From Cyclobacteriaceae bacterium (GTDB lineage Bacteria > Bacteroidota > Bacteroidia > Cytophagales > Cyclobacteriaceae): 64,000 bases of DNA. This document shows positions 44,843 through 52,587 of this stretch, one piece after another; position 1 is the first letter of the stretch; every line of letters starts with the position of its first letter. The notes below the pieces were generated by a model. The model searched no databases. It was not told the origin of the DNA and worked only from the letters and a program-made list of their open reading frames with translations. A program made the position numbers and the translations under genes. The stretch spans positions 124,001-188,000 of the forward strand of contig JANQKF010000016.1 in NCBI GenBank assembly GCA_028281285.1. The letters are read 5' to 3'.

Positions 44843-46540
44843 TCAGTATCCAGCAGCCTGACCGTCTTTTCTCGATTCAGAAGCCCCGGCATAGATTCGA
44901 TTCTTTAAATCGATTCCAATGGCCTGGTAACCACCGTAAATACCTACTGCAATTGAAACGTTGTGGCCCATTTTCCTGAGCTCTCGAAGCGTTTTGTAGT
45001 CAATTCCGCTTTCTAAATTGAGTGTGCCACCATTTCTCATCACAGATCCAGTCGGCTGAGAACTTCCTCTATGACGCATTCTAGGTGCATCTCCGGCTTC
45101 CTGAAGGTTCATGCCGAAGTCGATCAGGTTGACAACAATTTGGGCATGACCCTGTGGTTGTACTGCTCCTCCCATAAGGCCAAAGCTGACCCAAGGCTTT
45201 CCGTCTTTGGTAATAAAAGCTGGTATAATGGTATGAAAAGGTCGTTTTCCAGGCTCAAGGGCATTGGCGTGATTCTTATCCTGTACATTGAACATCTGTC
45301 CTCGATTTTGGAGTACAAAGCCGAGACCGTCTGGCACCATACCAGATGCAAATTCGCTATAGATTGACTGAATGAGCGAAACCATATTACCCTCTTTATC
45401 GGCTACGGTTAGATATGTGGTGTTTCCAGTTTCTATTTCAAAATCCCCGGCAGGATAAGTGTCAGCAGCTTCATCTGGTTTGATAAGTGCTCTTCGTTGT
45501 CTTGCGTACTCTTTTGATAGTAATTTATCCAAGGGTATTTTGTTGAACTCAGGATCAGCATAAAACTTGGCTCTGTCTTCGTAAGCCAGCTTCTTGGCTT
45601 CGGTGAGCATATGAAGATATTCCGGACTGCCAAAGCCCATAGAAGCAATGTCATAGCCTTCCAGGATGTTTAACATTTGTAGAGCGGCTGTTCCCTGTCC
45701 GTTTGGAGGTAACTCCCAAACATCGTAGCCGCGGTAATTGGTAGAAACCGGTTCTACCCAATTGGATGTATGATTAGCGAGATCCTCATAAGAAAGAAAA
45801 CCTCCATGTTTCTTCATAAAGTCAGAAATCGTTCGGGCAATATCTCCTTTATAAAAAGCATCCCGGCCTTCATTGGCAATCTTTTCATAAGTATTGGATA
45901 AGTCAGCATTCTTAAATATCTCCCCTTTTTTGGGTGGTCTGCCGTTAGGCATATAGGTTTCTGCAAACCCAGGTACATCCACCTTGGATTTGTAATTGCT
46001 TGCCATTTCATAGGCAATCACCTCTGATACAGCAAATCCTTCCCTTCCATAGTCAATCGCTGGTTTCAGAATGTCGGTCATTGGAAGTTTGCCAAACTTG
46101 CTATGCAGCGCAAACCAGCCATCGACACAGCCAGGTACGCTAACAGGTAGAGGACCGTTGAATGGCACATACCTCATTCTCTTATCTGTGAAGTAGTCAA
46201 TAGACAGAGATTTTGGTGCTCTCCCACTACCGTTAAAACCGTACAGCTTCTCCTCCTTGGCGTCCCAAACAATGGCGAATATATCACCTCCTATACCGCA
46301 ACTTGCAGGCTCCACCAGTCCTAATACTGCATTTGCGGCTATTGCCGCATCCATGGCACTCCCTCCTTTCTTGAGAATATCCAGGGCGACCTGGGTAGCT
46401 AAAGGTTGACTTGTAGCCGCCATACCATTACGGGCTAGTATTTCAGAACGTGTTGTGAATGATTCACCTGTCAATCGGTCCTGAGCTTGCACATTAATTG
46501 CAAAAGCGGTAATCAGAAAACATAATGCAATGCGTTTCAT
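44843..46540 (-). CDS. ggt: Gamma-glutamyltransferase
   Basis: This periplasmic enzyme transfers or hydrolyses the gamma-glutamyl group of glutathione. It has a signal peptide (residues 1-19, ending VQAQ) and makes a proenzyme that self-cleaves before the nucleophile Thr in ETGNTTYLTVADKEGN near residue 377. The large subunit begins with AARNGMAATSQPLAT and contains GGSAMDAAIA and CGIGGDIFAI. The 565-residue length is normal. The gene pairs with the S9 peptidase downstream, a likely peptide-degradation unit. Confidence 0.95.
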   Translation of the reverse strand: MKRIALCFLITAFAINVQAQDRLTGESFTTRSEILARNGMAATSQPLATQVALDILKKGGSAMDAAIAANAVLGLVEPASCGIGGDIFAIVWDAKEEKLYGFNGSGRAPKSLSIDYFTDKRMRYVPFNGPLPVSVPGCVDGWFALHSKFGKLPMTDILKPAIDYGREGFAVSEVIAYEMASNYKSKVDVPGFAETYMPNGRPPKKGEIFKNADLSNTYEKIANEGRDAFYKGDIARTISDFMKKHGGFLSYEDLANHTSNWVEPVSTNYRGYDVWELPPNGQGTAALQMLNILEGYDIASMGFGSPEYLHMLTEAKKLAYEDRAKFYADPEFNKIPLDKLLSKEYARQRRALIKPDEAADTYPAGDFEIETGNTTYLTVADKEGNMVSLIQSIYSEFASGMVPDGLGFVLQNRGQMFNVQDKNHANALEPGKRPFHTIIPAFITKDGKPWVSFGLMGGAVQPQGHAQIVVNLIDFGMNLQEAGDAPRMRHRGSSQPTGSVMRNGGTLNLESGIDYKTLRELRKMGHNVSIAVGIYGGYQAIGIDLKNRIYAGASESRKDGQAAGY

Positions 46541-46732
46541 TTCGGCTAAGTTTAAGTCGATGTAAAATACGACAAAACGTTCTTACTCTGATAGTAAGCT
46601 TTTTTGAATGGAATGAAAACGTAATAGTCGGTTTGCCGGATTTACCTAATCGTCAAATCTTTAGGTTTTACTCACTTTTTGTGGAAGGAGAAAGTCGAGG
46701 TTGAAGGCAAGAATCACCCACCGTCCTAAATG

Positions 46733-48247
46733 TCAAAGCATTGGTTTAATCACCAAAGCGAGATTATTCACCTCATTTCGTTGAGGCCTGAGCCTCTTTC
46801 TATTGGATCGTTTTTTGGTAATAAGGTACAGTAGAGTGCTCAGCAGTCCCAAACCTAAGAACCACCACTTCCATTGCTCGATAAGCCCTTGTTTCTGTCC
46901 GCTATAATCATCGAATTGGAGTTTTATCTGCCCATTTTCGTCCTCAGAAAAGGTTAACCTTGACCAATAATGGCGGTGTATAAAAGCGGTGATTTTGCCA
47001 TCTTCACCCAAAACAGGGATCAACGGGTAGCTCCCGGAGTACATTTTTCCATTTCTGTATTTGATAGTGACCACCCCATTCGGACGATAAAAATCGGACC
47101 CCATTTTGTAACGGCCGGTAATTCTATTGGCCAATTTAGGATCAACATCCTGAATACTCAGTTTAAGAACTTCATAAGCATCTCCCAAGGCTGCGGATGC
47201 TAATTCAGGTCCCACGAAGAATGGTAAGGACACATAACGATTGGACAGCATAATCACTACGAGATTTTCGTCAGGATAAATCCCGAAGTAGGTTGAAAAG
47301 CCCGGAGACCTTCCGTTCATCTGATAGCGCTTATGATCGCCTTGTGGATTGAGAAACCATCCATAACCTACGCTACTTCCGTAGTCAGTGAGAATAGCTT
47401 CCCACGAGCTTTCTGAGAGGAGCTTATTTTCTAGCACAGCTTCGGCAAATTTCTTCAAATCTCCTACTGTTGAATATACGGATGCGTGTCCTGTTTTCAC
47501 CGACCAATGGATACCAGGTGCTACTGTGACATCTGTAAATCCCTTCTCTGTGTACCCCTTGGCCAAACCAGGAATGTCCTCATCTGTCATGGTATGCGCA
47601 TAATGTCCTGAGTTATTCATTCCAAGTGGCTTGAAGATTGATTGAGCCAGGTAGGCTTCGAATGTTTGGTCGGTTACTTTTTCAACGATGGCTGCAAGGA
47701 CAATGTATTCTGACCGGCCATGTGCGTATTTACTACCTGGTTCGAAAATAAGGTCATCATTGTCAAAATAGCTCATTAATCGCTCGGTTGTATGAGGCTG
47801 TTTTCGGTTGAAGTTGGCCAAGCGTATGCCTGAATCCCAGGCGGGAATTCCCGAACGCTGTGCTAACATATGATGAATCGTTATTTGATCACCATTTCGA
47901 AACTCCGGGAAAAAATCACTGATTTTGTCCGATAGACTAAGTTTTCCATCATCGACCAACTTCATTATGGCCGCAGAGGTAAATATCATGGATGCCGAAG
48001 CCAACATATATTTGGTCTCTTCAGAATTGGCAATATTGTTCTCCTCGTCTTGATTACCATAGGACTTGGAGAACCACTCTTTACCATCTTTAACTATGAG
48101 AACACTGCCGCCATAGTTATTGGAATTGGCCAATGGTTCCATAATGCTGTTAACCTTATCGGTCAGAGAGTTTTGCATATCATCCTGACCAAATGTTCTG
48201 AAACAGGCCAAAACCATTATCAAGACATACCCGTATTTCATTTTCAT
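46733..48247 (-). CDS. Class C beta-lactamase-fold protein lacking catalytic motifs, membrane anchored
   Basis: This 504-residue protein has a signal peptide (start ATG at 48247) and the serine-hydrolase fold (about 30-350), with KISDFFPEF, HHMLAQRSGIP and PGSKY in the usual places. The SxxK motif reads SASM, so the catalytic Lys is replaced by Met. The YxN motif aligns with HGR (in KYAHGRSEY), and the third HxG-like motif with MNG (in QMNGRSPGF). Only the Ser remains, so it is probably a pseudoenzyme. A lipocalin-like part and a C-terminal membrane helix (about 458-476) with a basic cytoplasmic tail follow. It is divergent from a membrane-tied winged-helix gene. Confidence 0.85.
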   Translation of the reverse strand: MKMKYGYVLIMVLACFRTFGQDDMQNSLTDKVNSIMEPLANSNNYGGSVLIVKDGKEWFSKSYGNQDEENNIANSEETKYMLASASMIFTSAAIMKLVDDGKLSLSDKISDFFPEFRNGDQITIHHMLAQRSGIPAWDSGIRLANFNRKQPHTTERLMSYFDNDDLIFEPGSKYAHGRSEYIVLAAIVEKVTDQTFEAYLAQSIFKPLGMNNSGHYAHTMTDEDIPGLAKGYTEKGFTDVTVAPGIHWSVKTGHASVYSTVGDLKKFAEAVLENKLLSESSWEAILTDYGSSVGYGWFLNPQGDHKRYQMNGRSPGFSTYFGIYPDENLVVIMLSNRYVSLPFFVGPELASAALGDAYEVLKLSIQDVDPKLANRITGRYKMGSDFYRPNGVVTIKYRNGKMYSGSYPLIPVLGEDGKITAFIHRHYWSRLTFSEDENGQIKLQFDDYSGQKQGLIEQWKWWFLGLGLLSTLLYLITKKRSNRKRLRPQRNEVNNLALVIKPML

Positions 48248-48343
48248 CACACTGTTGTTTGAGATCAACCTATAATTTCGATTTAGGACTTCTCTAATCC
48301 TGACTCTAATCAATAGAATGTTTGTAAATTATACAGGTGAAAA

Positions 48344-48363
48344 AAATCCTTTATAAATCCTTT
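48344..48363. promoter_or_regulatory. PhoB-like direct repeat, putative binding site of the winged-helix regulator
   Basis: AAATCCTTT at 48344-48352 recurs at 48355-48363, exactly 11 bases apart, one helical turn. OmpR/PhoB-type winged helices usually bind direct repeats with that spacing. It lies 13 bases before the ATG of such a regulator and in the gap to the divergent pseudo-beta-lactamase gene. Confidence 0.5.
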
Positions 48364-48376
48364 TTGACTAGTTAGC

Positions 48377-48829
48377 ATGAAGACAACACATATTGAAATT
48401 GGAGATAATGTGGCACTGGATACGTTTTCCAGCGAGTTGATCATCAACAATGAAGAAGGTTCGAAACGAGTTCGGATCGAGCCAATAATGGCTCAGCTGA
48501 TTGCGATTATGGTAGTCAATGCTGGTGCATTGGTAACCAGACAGGAGCTTATCAAGGAGGTCTGGAATGGTAATGAGGGCGTTGGAAGCAAAGCCCTAAC
48601 CAAGAATATCTATAAGATCCGGAAGGTGTTTGAAGCACATGGACTGGACAATCCAATCGAAACATTACCGAAAAAAGGGTACCGATTTAATCTTTTGAAG
48701 AAGCGCTTCATAGCAAATCGACCAAAAAAACATTGGTTAATTGCTGCAGCTGTCATTGGCGCACTCCTGATATTAAATATGGCCGTTCCCGGATTAATCC
48801 ACGAGATGGCTCAACGTCTCGGGCATTGA
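48377..48829 (+). CDS. Membrane-anchored winged-helix transcription regulator, ToxR/CadC-like
   Basis: This 150-residue protein has an N-terminal OmpR/PhoB-type winged-helix DNA-binding domain (about residues 5-110): AGALVTRQELIKEVWNGN, KALTKNIYKIRKVFE and the wing TLPKKGYRFN. A single membrane helix follows at about 121-140, and only about ten residues lie outside. It lacks the periplasmic sensor domain of ToxR or CadC, so it probably senses through a partner. The divergent pseudo-beta-lactamase with its own membrane helix is the obvious candidate. Confidence 0.85.
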   Translation: MKTTHIEIGDNVALDTFSSELIINNEEGSKRVRIEPIMAQLIAIMVVNAGALVTRQELIKEVWNGNEGVGSKALTKNIYKIRKVFEAHGLDNPIETLPKKGYRFNLLKKRFIANRPKKHWLIAAAVIGALLILNMAVPGLIHEMAQRLGH

Positions 48830-48831
48830 TC

Positions 48832-49419
48832 CTAGTGCCATTTAAGAATCACATTAGCCGCTTCGTTTAAGTCTTGTCCAAATGAAATCACGCCATCCTG
48901 GTGTCCTCCCATAACCATAATTTTCTCCCGGGAGATAGGCGTTTCTTTAAAAAGTCGTTTGATTTCGTTTGCCATTTCGGGTGTCCCATAAGGGACATCA
49001 GGTTTGGAGGTGGGGACTTTATCTAACAATCTATTCCACATTTCAGTATTATGAACGTGGATCACTGCCCCAATTTCTAAGCTTGATTCATAAAATGACA
49101 GGTGAGTTATGCTCTCTGCAGAAGCTTTGACCTGACCTATACAACTTAAGTGATTCTGTTCTAAGTCATGGTTGGATACTAATGAATAACCGGCAGGTAA
49201 AAGGTTCGTCAAATTGCCAGTTTGAGTCCCGGAGATGAGCATACCTTCCTTAAGTCGAATGCTGATGTTACCGTACCCGATATTGTTCTCTTCGTAGACG
49301 CCAATCAGGCCCAATTGATGCATTTTGTCTCTCCAAAACATTAGCGCATCGGGAACATCTACCGGGAGTGGCGAGTTGATCCAGTTGCATTGAAACTTTA
49401 TGACACCCTCATCCATCAT
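48832..49419 (-). CDS. Class II aldolase/adducin family protein (MtnB-like or 5-deoxysugar aldolase)
   Basis: This 195-residue metal-dependent enzyme has the class II aldolase fold: GNISIRLKEGMLISG, the catalytic Glu in KASAESITH near residue 92, the zinc ligands in VIHVHN near 107-112 and a third His in MGGHQDGV near 170. MtnB (methylthioribulose-1-phosphate dehydratase) and the aldolase of the 5-deoxyadenosine salvage shunt both belong here. It follows mtnA with no gap (ATG at 49419, just after the mtnA stop). The frame's earlier Met at 49473 would overlap mtnA by 53 bases. Confidence 0.82.
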   Translation of the reverse strand: MMDEGVIKFQCNWINSPLPVDVPDALMFWRDKMHQLGLIGVYEENNIGYGNISIRLKEGMLISGTQTGNLTNLLPAGYSLVSNHDLEQNHLSCIGQVKASAESITHLSFYESSLEIGAVIHVHNTEMWNRLLDKVPTSKPDVPYGTPEMANEIKRLFKETPISREKIMVMGGHQDGVISFGQDLNEAANVILKWH

Positions 49420-49420
49420 C

Positions 49421-50527
49421 TCAATCAAATTTTTCAGGAAACAATATCTTAATGCCTTCTTCCGAGGCTTCACATATTCCCCGTTCGGTGATTAACCCTG
49501 TGACATATTTAGCTGGAGTCACATCAAAACCGTAGTTCAATGCTTGAGTCTCTTTTGGTGAAATCAGGACAGATTTTGATTCAGCTCCATCAAGGCCCCT
49601 AACGTATTTGACTTCATCAGCATCTCTTTCCTCAATAGGGATGTCTTGGACGCCATTTTTAATAGAAACATCTAGTGAGGACGAAGGCAAGGCTACATAA
49701 AAGGGAACATTGTTATCGTGTGCGGCAAGCGCCTTGAGATAAGTGCCGATTTTATTGGCTACATCCCCATTTCTTGCGGTTCTGTCCGTTCCAACAATCA
49801 CAATGTCGACCATTCCTTGTTGCATTAAATGCCCCCCTGTATTGTCCGTTATGAGTGTATGTGGAATTCCTTGTTCAACGAGCTCAAAGGTGGTGAGACT
49901 GGCTCCCTGATTTCGTGGTCGGGTTTCATCCACCCATACATGTATTTCTATACCTTCTTTCTGTGCATGATATACGGGCGATAAAGCAGTTCCCCAATCG
50001 ACTGTAGCCAGCCATCCGGCATTACAATGAGTCAAAATATTAACTGCACCTTCCTTTCTACTTGTTATTTGCTTAATGAGTTCAACACCATAGAGCCCTA
50101 TTCGCTGACAGGTTGAAATATCCTCCTCTTTGATCTCATGTGCTCTTTTGAGTGCGAGACTTATCTTTTCGGACCAGGCTTCAGCGATGGCAATGGCGTC
50201 CATTACTTCATTTATTGCCCAGACAAGATTGACAGCTGTCGGGCGAGTCCCTTTAAGCTTCTCACCTACCATTGCCAGATATTCAGTTGGGTCGTGACGA
50301 TCCAACGCTTCCCTGCATCCCAGGTACATGCCGTAAGCTGCTGTGACACCAATTAGAGGTGCTCCCCGAACAACCATTTCCCTGATGGCATAAACGGCAT
50401 CATCTGTGGTAGATATATTGAAAATCCGAATGGAGTGTGGAAGGTAACGCTGGTCGAAGACATGTATTAATCCTGGATTTTCGGTGTCCAACCAAATTGT
50501 ATGTTCGTGCTTTCCATTGATTTTCAT
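49421..50527 (-). CDS. mtnA: S-methyl-5-thioribose-1-phosphate isomerase
   Basis: This methionine-salvage enzyme isomerises methylthioribose 1-phosphate to methylthioribulose 1-phosphate; related enzymes also accept 5-deoxyribose 1-phosphate. The landmarks are RGAPLIGVTAAYG, the catalytic Cys in THCNAGWLATVDWGTALSP near residue 161, and IVGTDRTARNGDVANKIGTY with the catalytic Asp. The 368-residue length is standard. It is followed at once by the class II aldolase. No mtnK, mtnN, mtnC or mtnD is seen in the window, so the downstream fate of the product is open. Confidence 0.95.
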   Translation of the reverse strand: MKINGKHEHTIWLDTENPGLIHVFDQRYLPHSIRIFNISTTDDAVYAIREMVVRGAPLIGVTAAYGMYLGCREALDRHDPTEYLAMVGEKLKGTRPTAVNLVWAINEVMDAIAIAEAWSEKISLALKRAHEIKEEDISTCQRIGLYGVELIKQITSRKEGAVNILTHCNAGWLATVDWGTALSPVYHAQKEGIEIHVWVDETRPRNQGASLTTFELVEQGIPHTLITDNTGGHLMQQGMVDIVIVGTDRTARNGDVANKIGTYLKALAAHDNNVPFYVALPSSSLDVSIKNGVQDIPIEERDADEVKYVRGLDGAESKSVLISPKETQALNYGFDVTPAKYVTGLITERGICEASEEGIKILFPEKFD

Positions 50528-50543
50528 TTTTAATGGATCTGGA

Positions 50544-51002
50544 TCAAGTGACTATTAATGGCAGAAGGCTCTCAGCAGTTCCGATTGCGACACTCCCCAA
50601 CAAGGCTAATTTGGAAATCGGTTTGGTCTGGAATGCATTGGAGTGAGCAATCCATAACGCGGGTATTGCAAATACCAAAAGCACAATTGAGGTAAGCAAT
50701 GAACTATAAGAGACAGTAACACCTATTATATCAAAAAAGACCTCCTCAATTATCATATAACCGAATACGGCAAGCACAAAATTTGTCCGATCATGGCCTT
50801 TATAAAGCAACACGGCACCGTTAATCAAAACCACACTGATAACAACATTCGCAAACTTTAGATAATACTCTGGTTTGAAATAAGTTTCAAAAGACACACT
50901 GATTTGATTATTCAGGAGAAAATAACAGATCACAAACAGGCCAGCGCTTGCAAATGAAAACGCAATCAATTTTCTCCATTTCCTGGAAGTACTATCGGAC
51001 AT
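50544..51002 (-). CDS. Hypothetical four-helix membrane protein
   Basis: The 152-residue product has four hydrophobic segments at about 12-30, 45-68, 70-88 and 92-112, plus a fifth shorter one near 130-150. No family is recognised. It lies 16 bases upstream of mtnA on the same strand and 21 bases downstream of the oxidoreductase, so it may belong to one operon with them. Confidence 0.65.
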   Translation of the reverse strand: MSDSTSRKWRKLIAFSFASAGLFVICYFLLNNQISVSFETYFKPEYYLKFANVVISVVLINGAVLLYKGHDRTNFVLAVFGYMIIEEVFFDIIGVTVSYSSLLTSIVLLVFAIPALWIAHSNAFQTKPISKLALLGSVAIGTAESLLPLIVT

Positions 51003-51023
51003 CTTGAGTCGCTCTATTTCTTA

Positions 51024-52352
51024 CTAAAATTCTCTGTAGGGTGCGTCAAGAAACTTATTGGCCTCGTTTTCCTTAAATCGTGCGGTATCAGCATCCCAAT
51101 GAAGGGTTTTGCCTGGGAATCGTCCTGCGATTACACCAAGAAGAATGGTCTCGGTAAGTCGAGCTGCATATGAAAATGGAGCGCTACATTCATCCTTGCC
51201 CAGACATGCATCAACAAACTGGTGATAATGCTTATTACTTTCCGACCCATAATCAGTGGTGGGGCTTCCAACATAGTCAAACTTGTCCAACTCAAGATCA
51301 ACATATTTCCCTTTCACTATATGCCTGGGTAATTGCATGAAGTGCGGCAATAGAAGTTTGCCTTTCTCACCGATAAACATGGCTCCCTGATCTGGTAACT
51401 CATCACCATTAGGCAATTCGAAATCTTTATGTTTATTCGGAGCACCAGGACCATCATACCAAACCCATTTAAATTTCTTCGTTGTGTATTCGGTACCCGG
51501 AAATTCGTAAGTCACTATGTTGTGTTCGGGGAATCCATACCCTGTGGGCTTTCTACATTCATTTTTGATGGTTTTTGGGATATCGAGTGCAAGTGCATTG
51601 TAGGGAGTATCAAAAATATGGACACCCATGTCACCTAAGGTGCCACAACCATAGTCCATAATCTTCCTCCAATTTCCTGGGTGGTATTGACCTTCTTTGT
51701 AAGGTCGATCGGGTGAGGTGCCCAGCCAGAGGTTCCAGTCCAGTTTCGAGGGGACCGGGTCACTACCTGAAGGCGCTGGTCCGTCATAGCCCCAATTTTT
51801 TGGTGACCACGCACGAACGCGCTTCACCTTCCCTATTATTCCGGAACGAATTAATTCAGTGCCCAGCTTATAATCATAAAACGAGTGCACTTGAATACCC
51901 ATTTGTGTAGTAAGGTTCTTTTCTTTCGCCAGTTTGTTCATTGCCCTGGCCTCGGTGACGTGATGGGTTAATGGCTTTTGACAATACACGGACTTACCCA
52001 TTTCCATTGCCATCATTGAAGCCGGGGCATGAGTGTGGTCCGGGGTAGACACGACCACAGCATCGATTTGACCACCTATCTCTCTTAAAAGGGCTCGATA
52101 ATCAGAATAGGTCTTGGCATTTGGGTGGAGTTTAGCCGCTGTCTGTAATCGTTCCGAATCTACATCACATAGTGCGACTACTTCAACAGCCGAGTGGGAA
52201 GCAATTGCTTTTAGATCTTCCATACCCATTCCGCCTACGCCTATATGAGCGGTCCGAAGTTTGTCGGACTGACCTAATTTCCACATTGGTGATGGAATTA
52301 CGGCTGCAGATGTCAGTAATGCGGCACTTTTTAAAAATTCTCTCTTGTTCAT
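51024..52352 (-). CDS. Gfo/Idh/MocA family oxidoreductase with Tat-like leader
   Basis: This 442-residue NAD(P)-dependent sugar-type dehydrogenase has a Rossmann N-terminal domain beginning RTAHIGVGGMGMEDL (about residues 34-48), the EKP-like motif YCQKPLTHHVTEA near 118-130 and the C-terminal substrate domain with GCGTLGDMGVHIFD. The N terminus NKREFLKSAALLTSAAV resembles a Tat leader with KR in place of RR, as often seen in secreted Bacteroidota members of this family. The sugar substrate is unknown. Confidence 0.88.
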   Translation of the reverse strand: MNKREFLKSAALLTSAAVIPSPMWKLGQSDKLRTAHIGVGGMGMEDLKAIASHSAVEVVALCDVDSERLQTAAKLHPNAKTYSDYRALLREIGGQIDAVVVSTPDHTHAPASMMAMEMGKSVYCQKPLTHHVTEARAMNKLAKEKNLTTQMGIQVHSFYDYKLGTELIRSGIIGKVKRVRAWSPKNWGYDGPAPSGSDPVPSKLDWNLWLGTSPDRPYKEGQYHPGNWRKIMDYGCGTLGDMGVHIFDTPYNALALDIPKTIKNECRKPTGYGFPEHNIVTYEFPGTEYTTKKFKWVWYDGPGAPNKHKDFELPNGDELPDQGAMFIGEKGKLLLPHFMQLPRHIVKGKYVDLELDKFDYVGSPTTDYGSESNKHYHQFVDACLGKDECSAPFSYAARLTETILLGVIAGRFPGKTLHWDADTARFKENEANKFLDAPYREF

Positions 52353-52587
52353 GTTTATTTGCTTGTACGAACACTATCTTTTGGGACTGGGATTGAGTCG
52401 CAAGTCCTGAAACAACCAATATAATCTATTTTGAACAAGCGTCATTCAATAAAATGTCTTTATGGTTGATTAGCGGGTGTCTTGAAATTTTCCTCAAAAT
52501 TTGTTATTTCTAATACTGGGAAAATGTGCCTGATCAAATTATCGGTTAAAAGGTTCGTTTTTCTTCTAAAGAAGTACACTGACAGAT

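Noticed and set aside
46733..48247. Active beta-lactamase and resistance gene
   Set aside because: The catalytic Lys, Tyr/Asn and third motif are absent, so hydrolysis is unlikely.
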